Assembly (NCBI RefSeq): GCF_007744075.1
Contig: NZ_CP036266.1
Span: 1,729,655-1,793,654 of the forward strand
DNA length: 64,000 bases
Direction of reading: 5' to 3'
Source of the DNA: Gimesia chilikensis
GTDB lineage: Bacteria; Planctomycetota; Planctomycetia; Planctomycetales; Planctomycetaceae
Of the stretch, positions 35,652 through 47,300 are shown piece after piece; position 1 is the stretch's first letter; each line of letters starts with the position of its first letter. The notes under the pieces were generated by a model that searched no databases, was not told where the DNA came from, and was given only the letters and a program-made list of their open reading frames with translations. The position numbers and the translations under genes were made by a program.

Positions 35652-37127
35652 ATGTTGTTTGTTTCCCGCTGCCTGATGTTATGTTGTCTGTGTCTGCTGT
35701 CGCTGGTTTCTGCTGCTCATGCGGGCGATGGTCTGCAGGTCGGCGTGGCGGAGACGGACATCACGCCTCCCGTCGGTTTCCCGATGGCCGGCTATTATCA
35801 TGAGCGACTGGCGGAAGGGAAGATCGATCCGCTGCAGGCAAAAGCGATAGTGTTTCGGGAAGGGGACACAGCCGGTGCGCTGGTGGTGTGTGATCTGATC
35901 GGCGTGGCCACGGATCTTTCGAAAGAGGTGCGTCGGCTGGCTGCTGAAAAAACGGGGATCCCGGCTGAGAATATCGTGCTGGCGGCGACTCATTCGCACA
36001 CGGCCCCCGATTACATGAAGGAACTCTATCTCTACCTGGGGAAAGAGAAGCAGCAGCCGTTGCGGGCCGAGTACATTCAAAAACTGATCAACGGTCCGGT
36101 GGAGGCGATCGTGGCGGCCAATCAGGCTGCGAAACCGGCGCAGCTGGAAACGGGGGCGGCTGTGCAGAAGACGCCGGTGGCTTTCAACAGACGCTTCGTG
36201 ATGAAGGACGGGAGTGTGAAGACCTGGCAGTCGTTGAAGAATCCGAATGTGATCCGGGCCGCTGGTCCGATTGATCCACGGATTGAGCTGCTGGCGATCA
36301 AGAATGCGAAAGATGGTTCTTACGAAGGAGTGCTGAGTAACTTCGCCTTGCACCTGGATACGGTGGGCGGGACCCGCTGGAGTGCCGACTATCCGTTCTT
36401 TATTCAGGAGACATTGCGGGAGACGCTCGGTAAAGATGTGATTTCGATTTTTGGAACCGGCTGCTGCGGTGATATCAATCATTCCAATCCAGCGTCACCG
36501 GTACGGAACAAGGTGGACTTTATCGGGACTTCGCTGGGGGAAACGATCACAGCGGAGCTGACGAAACTGGAGCCAGTGAAAGGGACTGGTCTGACGGTAC
36601 AGTCGCAGGTGGTGGATCTGCCTTTGCAGGATGCCTCGCAGCCGGAAGTGAAACGTTCGATTGAACTGTTGAAGGTGGCGCGTGCCGGGGGGAAGGTGGA
36701 TTTCTTCGAGCATGTGACCGCGTATAAGAAGATGATTCTGGACCAGATGCGGCACAAAAAACCTTATGCGGAAACTGATCAGCATATTACTTGGGGCTTG
36801 AGCCGATCGCTGGCGGGCATTGGTGAAACACTGCCCGTGGATGTCACCGTGATGACCATCGGCGAGGATGTGGCGATCGTCTGTCTGCCGGGCGAGGTGT
36901 TCGTGGAGCTGGGGCTGGCGATCAAGCAGGCCTCTCCATTTAAGACAACGATTATCGTCGAACTGTCGAACGCGGTGGAGACGATTTACATTCCGCACCG
37001 GGCTGCGTATGCCGGGGGGAGTTATGAAGTGACGAACTCCAATCTGCTGCCCGGTAGTGGTGAGATGCTGGTGGAGGCGTCACTGCGGCTGTTACGTCAG
37101 GCGGCGACTGAGAAACGGGCGGACTGA
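35652..37127 (+). CDS. Neutral/alkaline ceramidase-like exported hydrolase
   Basis: This 491-residue protein has a signal peptide (about 1-24, SAAHA). The N-terminal domain of neutral ceramidases is visible: VGVAETDITPPVGFPMAGYYHER, and the zinc-binding motif ATHSHTAPDY near 110-119. A second metal-site stretch is GCCGDINHSNPASP. The enzyme class cleaves the amide of ceramides, but many bacterial members act on other amides, so the substrate is open. It lies between the SGNH-like and sialidase-like genes and probably forms one transcription unit with them. Confidence 0.87.
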   Translation: MLFVSRCLMLCCLCLLSLVSAAHAGDGLQVGVAETDITPPVGFPMAGYYHERLAEGKIDPLQAKAIVFREGDTAGALVVCDLIGVATDLSKEVRRLAAEKTGIPAENIVLAATHSHTAPDYMKELYLYLGKEKQQPLRAEYIQKLINGPVEAIVAANQAAKPAQLETGAAVQKTPVAFNRRFVMKDGSVKTWQSLKNPNVIRAAGPIDPRIELLAIKNAKDGSYEGVLSNFALHLDTVGGTRWSADYPFFIQETLRETLGKDVISIFGTGCCGDINHSNPASPVRNKVDFIGTSLGETITAELTKLEPVKGTGLTVQSQVVDLPLQDASQPEVKRSIELLKVARAGGKVDFFEHVTAYKKMILDQMRHKKPYAETDQHITWGLSRSLAGIGETLPVDVTVMTIGEDVAIVCLPGEVFVELGLAIKQASPFKTTIIVELSNAVETIYIPHRAAYAGGSYEVTNSNLLPGSGEMLVEASLRLLRQAATEKRAD

Positions 37128-37168
37128 GTTCGGTTCGTGGAATTCAATTCAAGGGCGAGGTTGGAGCG

Positions 37169-38209
37169 ATGAAACGTTTTTTCCTGTGTGCTGCGCTCAT
37201 GCTGCTGGTAGTGACGTCTGGATCTCTGAGAGTCCGGGCGGCGGACCAGCCGGTTTCGATTCTGGCACAACGCATTAGTGGGCACATTCATCCTTCGATC
37301 TGCCAGGCCGATGATGGAACGCTGATCGTGGTGTTCAAGGGGGAGAATGTGCTGCTCTGCTCGCGTTCTACGGATGAGGGCGCGACGTGGTCCAAGCCGG
37401 AACCGATCCCGGCGTCTGCGAAACGGCCCGAAGTCATTCGTGCGGTTCAGAAGTTCGAAGTCTATCCCGGCACGGCAGACACATTGCCCGATGGCCGGAT
37501 TCTGGTGACCTGGAATTACATCGCCGACGATAAAGCCCGCGATGGTTATTACGAGCGGGCCCTGCTGTATGTGATCAGCGCCGATCAGGGGAAGACGTGG
37601 AGTGATCAGCGGTTGATCGGCCCGGTGGACGGGATGCATCTGGGGGCGGTGCGACATAATGTGCTCCCCTGGAGCGAGGGCCAGTGGTTACTGCCTTTGC
37701 GGACCGGGGTGCCGCGCGTCTTTGATCCGCAGACGGGGAAGCTCACAGCGTTTCCGCTGGTGGGCCCCGACGGCAAACAGCATGAGTTTCAGCAGATCGT
37801 ACGTTTGCAGGACGGTGGTCTGCTGGCAATGGGACCGGTGTTGCTACATTCGAATGATCAGGGAAAGCAGTGGAAACAGATCGCTGGCTTTCCCGCGGTT
37901 CCCGATCAGCGGGATAATGCGGAGGGGCGTTTCCTGACGGTGCTGACTGACGGGAGAGTGCTGGTGACCTGGGGCCGGGGGCACAACAATCGGGGGCTGT
38001 CTTATAACCTGTCGCTGGATGACGGGCAGACGTGGGACGCGAAGCGGACGGTCGTGCTGCTGCCGGAGACGCCGGTAACGGCCCGCTATTATTCTGCGCG
38101 GACCATTCAACTGGATGACAGGCATGTGGGAACGGTGTTTATGAACCGGGACGGCGTGCATTTTCTCAAAGTCCCGCTGTCCCGTCTGCAGGGATCTGAG
38201 GGGACTTGA
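37169..38209 (+). CDS. Exported sialidase/BNR-repeat-like protein
   Basis: This 346-residue protein has a signal peptide (1-25, VRAAD). Four BNR/Asp-box repeats are visible: SRSTDEGATWSKP, SADQGKTWSDQ, SNDQGKQWKQ and SLDDGQTWDAK. The fold is a six-bladed propeller. A complete Arg triad for sialic-acid cleavage was not verified, so glycoside hydrolase function is uncertain. It is the third of three adjacent exported hydrolase-like genes, 41 bases after the ceramidase-like gene. Confidence 0.85.
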   Translation: MKRFFLCAALMLLVVTSGSLRVRAADQPVSILAQRISGHIHPSICQADDGTLIVVFKGENVLLCSRSTDEGATWSKPEPIPASAKRPEVIRAVQKFEVYPGTADTLPDGRILVTWNYIADDKARDGYYERALLYVISADQGKTWSDQRLIGPVDGMHLGAVRHNVLPWSEGQWLLPLRTGVPRVFDPQTGKLTAFPLVGPDGKQHEFQQIVRLQDGGLLAMGPVLLHSNDQGKQWKQIAGFPAVPDQRDNAEGRFLTVLTDGRVLVTWGRGHNNRGLSYNLSLDDGQTWDAKRTVVLLPETPVTARYYSARTIQLDDRHVGTVFMNRDGVHFLKVPLSRLQGSEGT

Positions 38210-38325
38210 GCGCCGAACCGCAGTCCCGCCTGAGCTGTCTTATTCAAGTGGGCTTTCTGTGCAGGTAACGGTAGTCAGAAGCCCGGCATGTTTCCAGATC
38301 AACAGTTTCGGAAGGGAGAGTGGCG

Positions 38326-38814
38326 ATGAAAATCCGGCGGGCGGAATTAGCGGATCTGGAGGCGATGACCGAGATTTATAATGAAGCGATTCTGACATCG
38401 ACGGCGACCTTTGATCTGGAGCCGCAAACACGCGAGGAGCGGTTGCCCTGGTTTGAGTCGCATGATGAACGCTTTCCGATTCTGGTGGCGGAGTGCGACG
38501 GAGAAATCGCGGGCTGGGCCTGTCTGTCCCGCTGGCGGACCCGCAAGGCATATGAGCGGACTGCGGAAACCTCTTTCTACGTGAAGGGGACGCAGCGCGG
38601 GAAAGGGATCGGGCGACAGTTGAAGCAGGCGGTTATCGATGAAGCGCGGCGACTGAATTTTCACACGTTGATCGCAGGCGTGTCACAGGGGAATGAAATC
38701 AGCCTGCATCTGAATAAAAGCTTCGGCTTTGAAGAGGTCGGCACGTTCCGCGAAGTGGGCTATAAATTCGACCAATGGCTGGACGTAACTTATCTGCAGT
38801 TGATGCTGGATTGA
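38326..38814 (+). CDS. GNAT acetyltransferase (phosphinothricin-acetyltransferase-like)
   Basis: This 162-residue cytosolic enzyme has the GNAT fold. IRRAELADLEAMTEIYNEAI at the start, VAECDGEIAGWACLSRWR in the middle, and the acetyl-CoA loop RGKGIGRQL (about 94-102) are visible. LNFHTLIAGVSQGNEISLHL resembles the PAT/Bar subgroup that acetylates amines. A GTG at 38320 is possible; ATG 38326 gives the usual family N-terminus after GGGAG. Confidence 0.88.
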   Translation: MKIRRAELADLEAMTEIYNEAILTSTATFDLEPQTREERLPWFESHDERFPILVAECDGEIAGWACLSRWRTRKAYERTAETSFYVKGTQRGKGIGRQLKQAVIDEARRLNFHTLIAGVSQGNEISLHLNKSFGFEEVGTFREVGYKFDQWLDVTYLQLMLD

Positions 38815-38996
38815 CAACGAAAGTGGTTCGAATTTCACTGAATCTGTATGTGATGGAACCATGAATTTATGAGATATGCAGGAAAAAACTAACAGGGAAG
38901 GGAACGTGACGACTCTCTGGATCTTTGATAATTGATGCGATAGAGTGACTGCCCGGACATATCAAAAGCAGGACTCATTATCGCGCGAGAAAATCT

Positions 38997-41900
38997 GTGA
39001 GTGGCACTCCATCAGAACGGTCTGCGTCTACATTGAAACTGGCAACCCTGTTGTTCTTTTCCGGCGCGTGCGCGTTGATTTATCAGGTGATCTGGATCCG
39101 GGAGTTGCGTCTGATTTTCGGCGCGACCACGTTAGCCTCTTCCGCTGTGCTGGCTATTTTTATGGGAGGCCTGGGACTGGGGAACGCCCTGTTGGGAAAA
39201 CGGTCTGACCAGTTCACTCGGCCGGTTCGCTTTTATGCCCTGCTCGAACTGGCGATCGCTGTCAGCGTGGCACTCAGTCCTTTTCTGATTGACCTGACCC
39301 GGTATGCCTATGTGCGTGCTGGCGGGCAATCGACGATGGGAGTTGAGGTGGCCACGATCGTCCGGCTGCTGGCGGCGACAGCCATTCTGATCCTGCCGAC
39401 CATTTTCATGGGGGGGACCCTGCCGGCTGCTGCCCGCGCCGTGACCAGTCAACTGGATGCCAAGCGCAGAAACCTGGCTTGCATTTACGGGATCAACACT
39501 CTGGGGGCTGTGCTTGGGGCAGGACTGGCCAATTTTATGCTCCTGGAATTGTTGGGCAATCGCGTTTTGCTCTGGTTGGCGTGCCTGGTCAATCTGCTGC
39601 TGGCGGCGATCTCCTTCTGGTATTCCTGGCAGCTGGTAGCAGGCAATCAACAACAGGCAGCGGATACGTCAGTCTCTCCCCAGATCATGACAGAGTCTGA
39701 AGCTGCAGTGCAACGAACCAGGCCCCATGCGGTTCTATTGTATTTCACCGCTGCGGTCGTCGGGTTTGTATTTTTCCAGATGGAGATTGTCTGGTATCGC
39801 ATGCTGGGGCCTTTGCTGGGCGGGACGACTTATACCTTCGGGCTGATTCTCTGTATTGTGCTGCTGGGGATCGGCATCGGCGGGCTGCTGTATCATCTGA
39901 TTGGTCGCTGGATCACTCCCTCGTATCAGCTCCTGGTGACGACCTGCACCCTGGAAGCGATCTGCATTGCGGTTCCGTTCTGGTTAGGCGATCGCATCGC
40001 GATGTGGGTATTACAGCAGCAACAGTCTGCCTTCTCTTCGTTTGCAGAACAGGTCTGGAGCTGGTTTGAGGTCGGCTCCCTGGTGGTGCTGCCTGTGGCG
40101 CTTGTTTCCGGTTTTCAGTTTCCTGTGCTGATCGCGCTGGCAGGGAGCGGACAACAGGATGTGGGCAAGCATGTCGGCTGGACCTTCGCGGCCAATACCT
40201 GCGGTGCGATATGTGGTGCCATCGCAGGTGGCTTCTTTTTACTGCCGGCATTGAACGCCATCGGTGTTTGGCGCCTGTCTGTGCTGATGCTGCTTGTACT
40301 GGGGCTGACCATCGTCTGTGTCTCCCGCTTGTGGCAGGTTTCGCGCTTCGGTATCTCGCTGGCATCCAGCCTGGCTCTGCTGGCGCTCCTGGGAGTAGTG
40401 CAACAGGGGCCGACGGCCGCCTGGCGACATTCCGGGATCGGAGCGGGACGCGCAGAACTGGAAGACGGGAGCCGGAATGCCGAGCAGAATTTTATCAACA
40501 CCAAACGCAGGCAACTGTTATGGGAGACCGAGGGGGTGGAGTCCAGTATCGGGATCACTGCGACCGACAGCCTGTCCTTTATCGTTAATGGAAAGAGTGA
40601 CGGAAATGCTTACACGGACGCCGGTACACAGATGGGGCTGGGGCTGCTGGGACCCGTTTTAAAATCAGACTTGAAAACCGGTCTGGTGATCGGGCTGGGC
40701 ACGGGCGAAACCGTGGGCTGGTTGGCTGATGCGATTTCCGGACCGGTTGATGTTGTGGAACTGGAGCCCGGTGTGCTCGACATGGCGCGGCGCTGTGAAT
40801 CGATGAATCGTCGGGTGCTGTCCCAACCGGATGTGCACATCTATCATAATGATGCGCGGGAATTCCTGCTGACTTCTGCGGCGGAATACGACATTATCAT
40901 TTCGGAACCCTCGAATCCTTATCGGGCAGGCATTGCCAATCTTTATACCAGGGAATTTTACGCCTCGGCGGCTGACAGGCTTGCGGAGGAGGGATTATTC
41001 CTGCAGTGGCTGCAGGGATATGAGGTTGATGATCAGACGGTGGCGACGGTTCTCAAAACGATGCGATCCGTATTTCCGACGGTTGAGATCTGGAGAACCC
41101 GCGCCCGAGATATGGTTCTCGTTTGCAGTCCAGCGCCTCGTCCGCTGGATTATGATGTAGACTCGCTCCAGCAGAGTTTGAATAACCCGGTGATCAGGGA
41201 GGGGCTGAAGCTCGCCTGGCGGGCCAAGGATGTGTCGGGGATTCTGGCACATTATGTTTGTGACAATCAGACGATCCAACTGTTTCTGGATCAGAACCCG
41301 TCGCTGATCAATACCGATGATCGTAACCTGCTCGAATACGCGTTCGCGAGTTCCGTAGGACGCGTATCGCGATTCTCTACGCAACGTCTGCAGGAACTGG
41401 CCGTTCAATCAGGGGATACGCGTCCCCGGGAGGCATCCTCCACCACTCCTGAGGCGATCGCCAGACGTCGCCTGGCAATGCACTTTCACCTGGGAGGGGC
41501 CATGCCGGAACTGGCCCAGGCCTCTCGTATCGAACAGGGCATTGGTTTGGCATACCAGTTTTACCTCGATCAGAATTACAGGCAGGCAGCGGAGTTGTTC
41601 GGGGAGGTGGGGGTTGACGAGAACTGTCCTGTCGAAAGAGTGGTTTATGCCCATGCCTGTGCTGAGGCGGGAGTCCCGATTTCGGCAGACCTCTCAGACA
41701 AGCTGAAGACCGGCAATGCTGCAGAGCAGGCCGCTGTCCAGGCCATCGCGTTCTTGAAGCAGGGGGATCGAGCAGAGGGGAGTACCACGTTGCTGCAGGC
41801 ATTTACGTTAATGAAGTCGAATCCGTGGGGCCTGGAGCGGATTTATGATTCTCTGCTGCGACACGCCCTGGCACTCGCAACCTCAGACAATCGCCTGGCG

Positions 41901-42161
41901 GGACCGATTTTTGAAAATATCAGCGAACCATTTGCCATGTATCGACTCGAAGATAAAAGGAAACTGGTGCGGTTCCTGGTCGCTGAGATCATGGGGACGA
42001 AACAGATTGCGGAATCACTCGAAGAAATCGAGCCCAATGTCCCCTGGAAGGACTGGCTGCTGAGAAAGAGACAGTCCGTGTATCGTGAACTCAATCACGA
42101 TCTGTCGGAGAAAGCCCAAGCCGATCTCCAGCAGTTTCTGGGGTGGGCCACGAGTCCCTGA
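38997..42161 (+). CDS. Membrane protein-spermidine synthase fusion with C-terminal helical domain
   Basis: The protein is 1054 residues and starts at GTG 38997. Residues about 15-480 contain 11 or more membrane helices of the MFS-type region common in fused spermidine synthase proteins. Residues about 500-730 are an aminopropyltransferase/spermidine-synthase domain: VIGLGTGETVGWL (near 563-575), VVELEPG, then SEPSNPYRAGIANLYTREFY. The acidic Asp-rich catalytic pattern of true spermidine synthase is partly kept. The final 300 residues are helical and do not match a family I know. The reaction could be polyamine synthesis at the membrane; the C-terminal part may be a regulatory domain. Confidence 0.87.
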   Translation: MSGTPSERSASTLKLATLLFFSGACALIYQVIWIRELRLIFGATTLASSAVLAIFMGGLGLGNALLGKRSDQFTRPVRFYALLELAIAVSVALSPFLIDLTRYAYVRAGGQSTMGVEVATIVRLLAATAILILPTIFMGGTLPAAARAVTSQLDAKRRNLACIYGINTLGAVLGAGLANFMLLELLGNRVLLWLACLVNLLLAAISFWYSWQLVAGNQQQAADTSVSPQIMTESEAAVQRTRPHAVLLYFTAAVVGFVFFQMEIVWYRMLGPLLGGTTYTFGLILCIVLLGIGIGGLLYHLIGRWITPSYQLLVTTCTLEAICIAVPFWLGDRIAMWVLQQQQSAFSSFAEQVWSWFEVGSLVVLPVALVSGFQFPVLIALAGSGQQDVGKHVGWTFAANTCGAICGAIAGGFFLLPALNAIGVWRLSVLMLLVLGLTIVCVSRLWQVSRFGISLASSLALLALLGVVQQGPTAAWRHSGIGAGRAELEDGSRNAEQNFINTKRRQLLWETEGVESSIGITATDSLSFIVNGKSDGNAYTDAGTQMGLGLLGPVLKSDLKTGLVIGLGTGETVGWLADAISGPVDVVELEPGVLDMARRCESMNRRVLSQPDVHIYHNDAREFLLTSAAEYDIIISEPSNPYRAGIANLYTREFYASAADRLAEEGLFLQWLQGYEVDDQTVATVLKTMRSVFPTVEIWRTRARDMVLVCSPAPRPLDYDVDSLQQSLNNPVIREGLKLAWRAKDVSGILAHYVCDNQTIQLFLDQNPSLINTDDRNLLEYAFASSVGRVSRFSTQRLQELAVQSGDTRPREASSTTPEAIARRRLAMHFHLGGAMPELAQASRIEQGIGLAYQFYLDQNYRQAAELFGEVGVDENCPVERVVYAHACAEAGVPISADLSDKLKTGNAAEQAAVQAIAFLKQGDRAEGSTTLLQAFTLMKSNPWGLERIYDSLLRHALALATSDNRLAGPIFENISEPFAMYRLEDKRKLVRFLVAEIMGTKQIAESLEEIEPNVPWKDWLLRKRQSVYRELNHDLSEKAQADLQQFLGWATSP

Positions 42162-42188
42162 ACCGTGCGCGGTCAGTTGATAACAATA

Positions 42189-43097
42189 TCAGTGCCTGGA
42201 AATCTGCTGATACCAGTCGAGGAAGAGGTCGGGCCATTTGGCGGGGGGGAAGCCGTGTTTGACGCGCTGGGGGATCAGATTGCCGACGCCGTGGGCGCCG
42301 ACGTCGAAGACCGCCAGTTTGACGGGGACGTTTAACTTCTGGAGGTCGGCTGCGATTTCACGGGGTAGTTCGATCGGGGCGCCTCCCTTGATGCCGTCAT
42401 TGGTGGCATGGACGAGGAAGACCGGCGGCGTATTCCTGGAAAATTGAAAGGGTGATTTTTTCTGGCGCCAGTGCCAGGTGGCCAGGCCGATGGCGAAGTC
42501 GGGGCGACTGCTTTCGCGGTCGATGGGATCGGTGGCGTCGGGAGTGCCGGCATCGAAGTTCGCTGCCAGGTTCATCGCCAGGTTACCGCCTGCAGAGTAA
42601 CCGGCGATACCGATCTGCTGCGGGTTGATGTTCCATGCTTTGGCACGGTGCCGCACCAGGCGGACGGCCCGCTTCGCATCGAGCAGAGTCAGAGCCTGAA
42701 TTTCGGAGTTCGTCCCCTTGAAAGGGGGACGGGTCCGGTATTTCAGACCGATGATGGTGACGCCTTTCGGATTGAAGACGTCAGCCGCGTAGATGACGTG
42801 CGTTTTCCAGTCCAGTGAACCGTAGCCTCCGCCGGCACAGACGATGATAGCCATCCCTGTATTCCTGTCAGGATCCGGCGAAAAGACTGCAATTTCGGGA
42901 CGCGTGACATTGGTGAATTTGCCTCGCGGATCGAAAATCTCGGCGGGGGCACCTGATTGAAACTGAGGCGGTTCGTCCTGCCAGAGGGGGACAACCAGAT
43001 CGGGTTTACGGAGTGGGGGAGCAGGTTCTGCCTGCAGATCCAGACCAATGAGGCAGATAACGGTCTGGATGAGCAGCAGTGATCTGGTTATTTGCAT
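42189..43097 (-). CDS. Alpha/beta hydrolase (BD-FAE / esterase-lipase type), exported
   Basis: This 302-residue protein begins at ATG 43097 (GAGGGA upstream); an in-frame TTG at 43112 overlaps the previous stop and is less likely. Signal-like N-terminus (1-23). The oxyanion-hole-type stretch CAGGGYGSLDW and the nucleophile elbow GYSAGG (near 167-172) are visible. Asp and His are in the C-terminal third (VHATNDGI and GAHGVGN). Members release acyl groups from plant or algal polysaccharides. Together with the aldo/keto reductase upstream (15 bases apart) it may form a small operon. Confidence 0.87.
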   Translation of the reverse strand: MQITRSLLLIQTVICLIGLDLQAEPAPPLRKPDLVVPLWQDEPPQFQSGAPAEIFDPRGKFTNVTRPEIAVFSPDPDRNTGMAIIVCAGGGYGSLDWKTHVIYAADVFNPKGVTIIGLKYRTRPPFKGTNSEIQALTLLDAKRAVRLVRHRAKAWNINPQQIGIAGYSAGGNLAMNLAANFDAGTPDATDPIDRESSRPDFAIGLATWHWRQKKSPFQFSRNTPPVFLVHATNDGIKGGAPIELPREIAADLQKLNVPVKLAVFDVGAHGVGNLIPQRVKHGFPPAKWPDLFLDWYQQISRH

Positions 43098-43108
43098 GGT
43101 CTGGTCCC

Positions 43109-44176
<1,068 letters not shown>

Positions 44177-44306
44177 TCACTCATTCTAACAGCTTTGCAA
44201 TGTCAGTCTAAGGGAACGGAACTGATCGGCTGGAATTTCTGTCACTGTTGTTACAGGAAGTGGGATCTATTGGATAACTGATGATGCGGGATGTCTGAGT
44301 CGTCAC

Positions 44307-47300
44307 TTATTCGTTTGGTAGATCATCCAGAGGCAGTTTGTGGACGTAAATCAACTGAGTGGGCCCAGAGACAAACAGGTATCTTCCTGAAGGATCGATG
44401 TCGAAGATGATGGGGGCATGTTTGGCTGATAGGGCAACTTGAATTTCAGCACGGGGACGATTCCAGTCAGGGTTGCGGATCTGGATCATCCCGTCTGTTC
44501 CGGCGGAGACCAGAGTCTGACCATCGGGCGTATATTTCAGTGAGGTGACGGTACCGGAGTGAGCCTTGAAGTCTCGCAGTGACTCACCCGTTTCAGTGTC
44601 TGTGTAACTGATGATCCCCTTTTCGTCACCGATGGCGAGAGTCTTTCCATCAGGCGAAAAAGTGATGCTGCGTGCTTTGTTACTGGTCTTCCATGATGTA
44701 CGCTTTCTGCCTGAAGGAATGTGCCAGAGGATTGCCTTCTGGTCGGCTCCGACTGCTGCCAGCAGACTGCCATCGTTGCTCACTGCCAGGGCGTAGGCTT
44801 GCAGAGAACTGAAACGGTAAATGACTTCCCCAGTGTGTGCGTCCCACTGACAGATATCCTGCTGACCTTTGATCTGACCAAAGAGCGAGTCTCCCCGGGG
44901 AGAATAGACGAGACAGGTTAGCTCATTGGGCAGGCTGAACAACTCCTGATCGTCATTGATATTTCTGACTGAGAGAGTGGTACCCGCGACGGCGAAGCTG
45001 TTTCCGTCCGGATTGATTGCCAGATGCTTCCACGGCGAGTGACTCTGATCAAGCAGCTGTGGCTGTTCCGGATGCTTCAGGTCCCAGCGCAGGAGTCTGC
45101 GATCGGCGCCCAGGGAGAGCAGGGTCCTGCTGTCCTGAGCCAGAGCGAGCCCCTGAACCGCGGCGTGATGTCCCGGTATTTGTGTTTCCGTCTTTTGTTG
45201 CCAGCTCTCCGTATCGTAGAGGCAGACCGCTCCGGATCGGAAACCGACGGCCAGAGTTTTTCCATCGGGACTGAATGTGGCAAACTGTCTTCCGACAAAG
45301 GCGATATCCGTGTTGTCTCGTATGAGGGGCCCCGTCGATTTGCCATCCGGTACACTAAATATTTCGATGCCCCTGTGAGGAGATCCGGCGGCCAGCCATT
45401 TACCTGAAGGGTCAAAGTCCAGGCTGTAAGCGTGAGGGCCAAACTTATCATACTTGCCTGTAGCCAGGTTCCAGAGTCTTATTTCCGCGGCCCCGGATGT
45501 TGCCAGGTATTTGTTATCGGCGCTGAATGCCAGACCCGTCGTAGCCGGCCTGTGAGCCTTGAACTGGTGAAGACGTGTTTTCTGTTCTGTATCGTAGACA
45601 CTGACCAGATTATCTTCCGAGTAATCAAGCCAGCTGACTGCCAGCAATTTTCCATTCGGGCTGAATTTGATCTGCCACGGCTTGCGATGTTCTTCGCTGG
45701 GGAGTTCCTCGAATTTGTCCCATTGCCCCCATTTAAAGAGGCGAACCTTCCCGTGCATGCCGACCGCAGCCAGAAAGCGGCCATCCGGACTGATTGCGAC
45801 ATGCATCCACATCAGGCCCAGCTTCAATACTTGCGGTTTTTGTTGTTCATCGAGGGGCCAGAGAGTGACTTTGCCCAGACGTTCGGAAACAGCCAGTGTT
45901 TTACTGTCAGGTGTAAAACTCAGGGATGTGGGCCAGACATCATCTGTTTTCAAGATGCGCTGGACGGCGCCTGTGCTGGCGTCGCGTAAAAAAATAGTTC
46001 CATTCTGTTCGGCTGAGGCAAGCCATTTTCCATCCGGACTGTAGGACAGCCAGTAAATGTTTACCTCGTGAATCGGGCCGGGCCTGCCCAGAGCTGCGAC
46101 TAATGTTGCTGGCGCTGACTCTGGATTGCCGTTACCGGCGAGGGTGAGTATCTCCCAGGGGATGCTGTCTCGTTTCAGTTGTGTGAGGACCGGAGCAGCA
46201 GGAGAGGGCTGCTCCTGCTGCGGTGCAATCGGTGTGTGTGGCTCCTCCGGCTGTGATGGTTTTACCGCAGTCGTTTCCTGACTGACACGCACTACCTGTC
46301 TACCATTTTTCGTTACATTGACCAGTTCCTGACGGACCAGTTTTCCCGCTTTGTGAGCGCGTAGTTCGTACTGGCCGGGAGTCAGTCGGATTTCATTGGC
46401 ACCAGCGCCTGTGATGACCATTTCTGTGCCATTCAAGGTGATGTTCACACTCGGGTCATCCACTTCCACAACCAGTGTGCCCTGGGGATAAAACAGATGA
46501 ATCACGGTACTGCTGAAACTGGTGATGCCAGATGATTCGCTGAGTCCCAGGCCGGTCAGCAGGACGAGTATCACGGCGACAGCTGTGATCCAACTCCGTT
46601 TAGCGGGGGGACGGACCATTGATTGAGTCGGCTCGATGATGGTAATCCCCGTTCCCCCGCGCTGGTAGTCTTCCAGGCAACGTTCGAGTAGATCATGGAT
46701 TTCCTGTGCTGAGGCAAAACGCTGTGAGGGATCTTTCGCATGCAGTCTGTTGATGAGAGAGATGAGGCCGTCGGGGACTTCGGGGATGATCTCGCTGATC
46801 GGCCGTGGTTCATCTTCCACGACTCGCTTCAAGACTGCCAGTGTCGACCTGGCGCGAAAAGGCGGCCGACCACAGCAGATGTAGTAGAGTACGCTGCCGA
46901 AACTGAACAGATCGGAGCGATGGTCGATACGTTGTCCCTGGGCCTGTTCCGGAGACATGTAGAGCGGTGTTCCGGCAATGACGCCGCTTTGTGTCATGCT
47001 GGCATCATCGGCCGTACGGGCCAGCCCGAAATCCGTGAGTTTGAGCAGACTGGTTCCTTTGTCGATCAGGATGTTGGCTGGTTTGATGTCGCGATGAATG
47101 AGGCCTTTCTGGTGGGCTGCCATCAGACCATCGGACATCTGAAGAGCGATGCGAAAGACCTCGGGGATGTCGAGCGGTCCCGTGCGGTTAATCTTCTGCT
47201 GTAAGGTTTCGCCATCGATGAATTCCATGACCAGGAAGGGGAGTGGTCTGGATTCGATGGCGTGAATCCGGACTACATTTTCATGATTGAGTGCTGCTGT

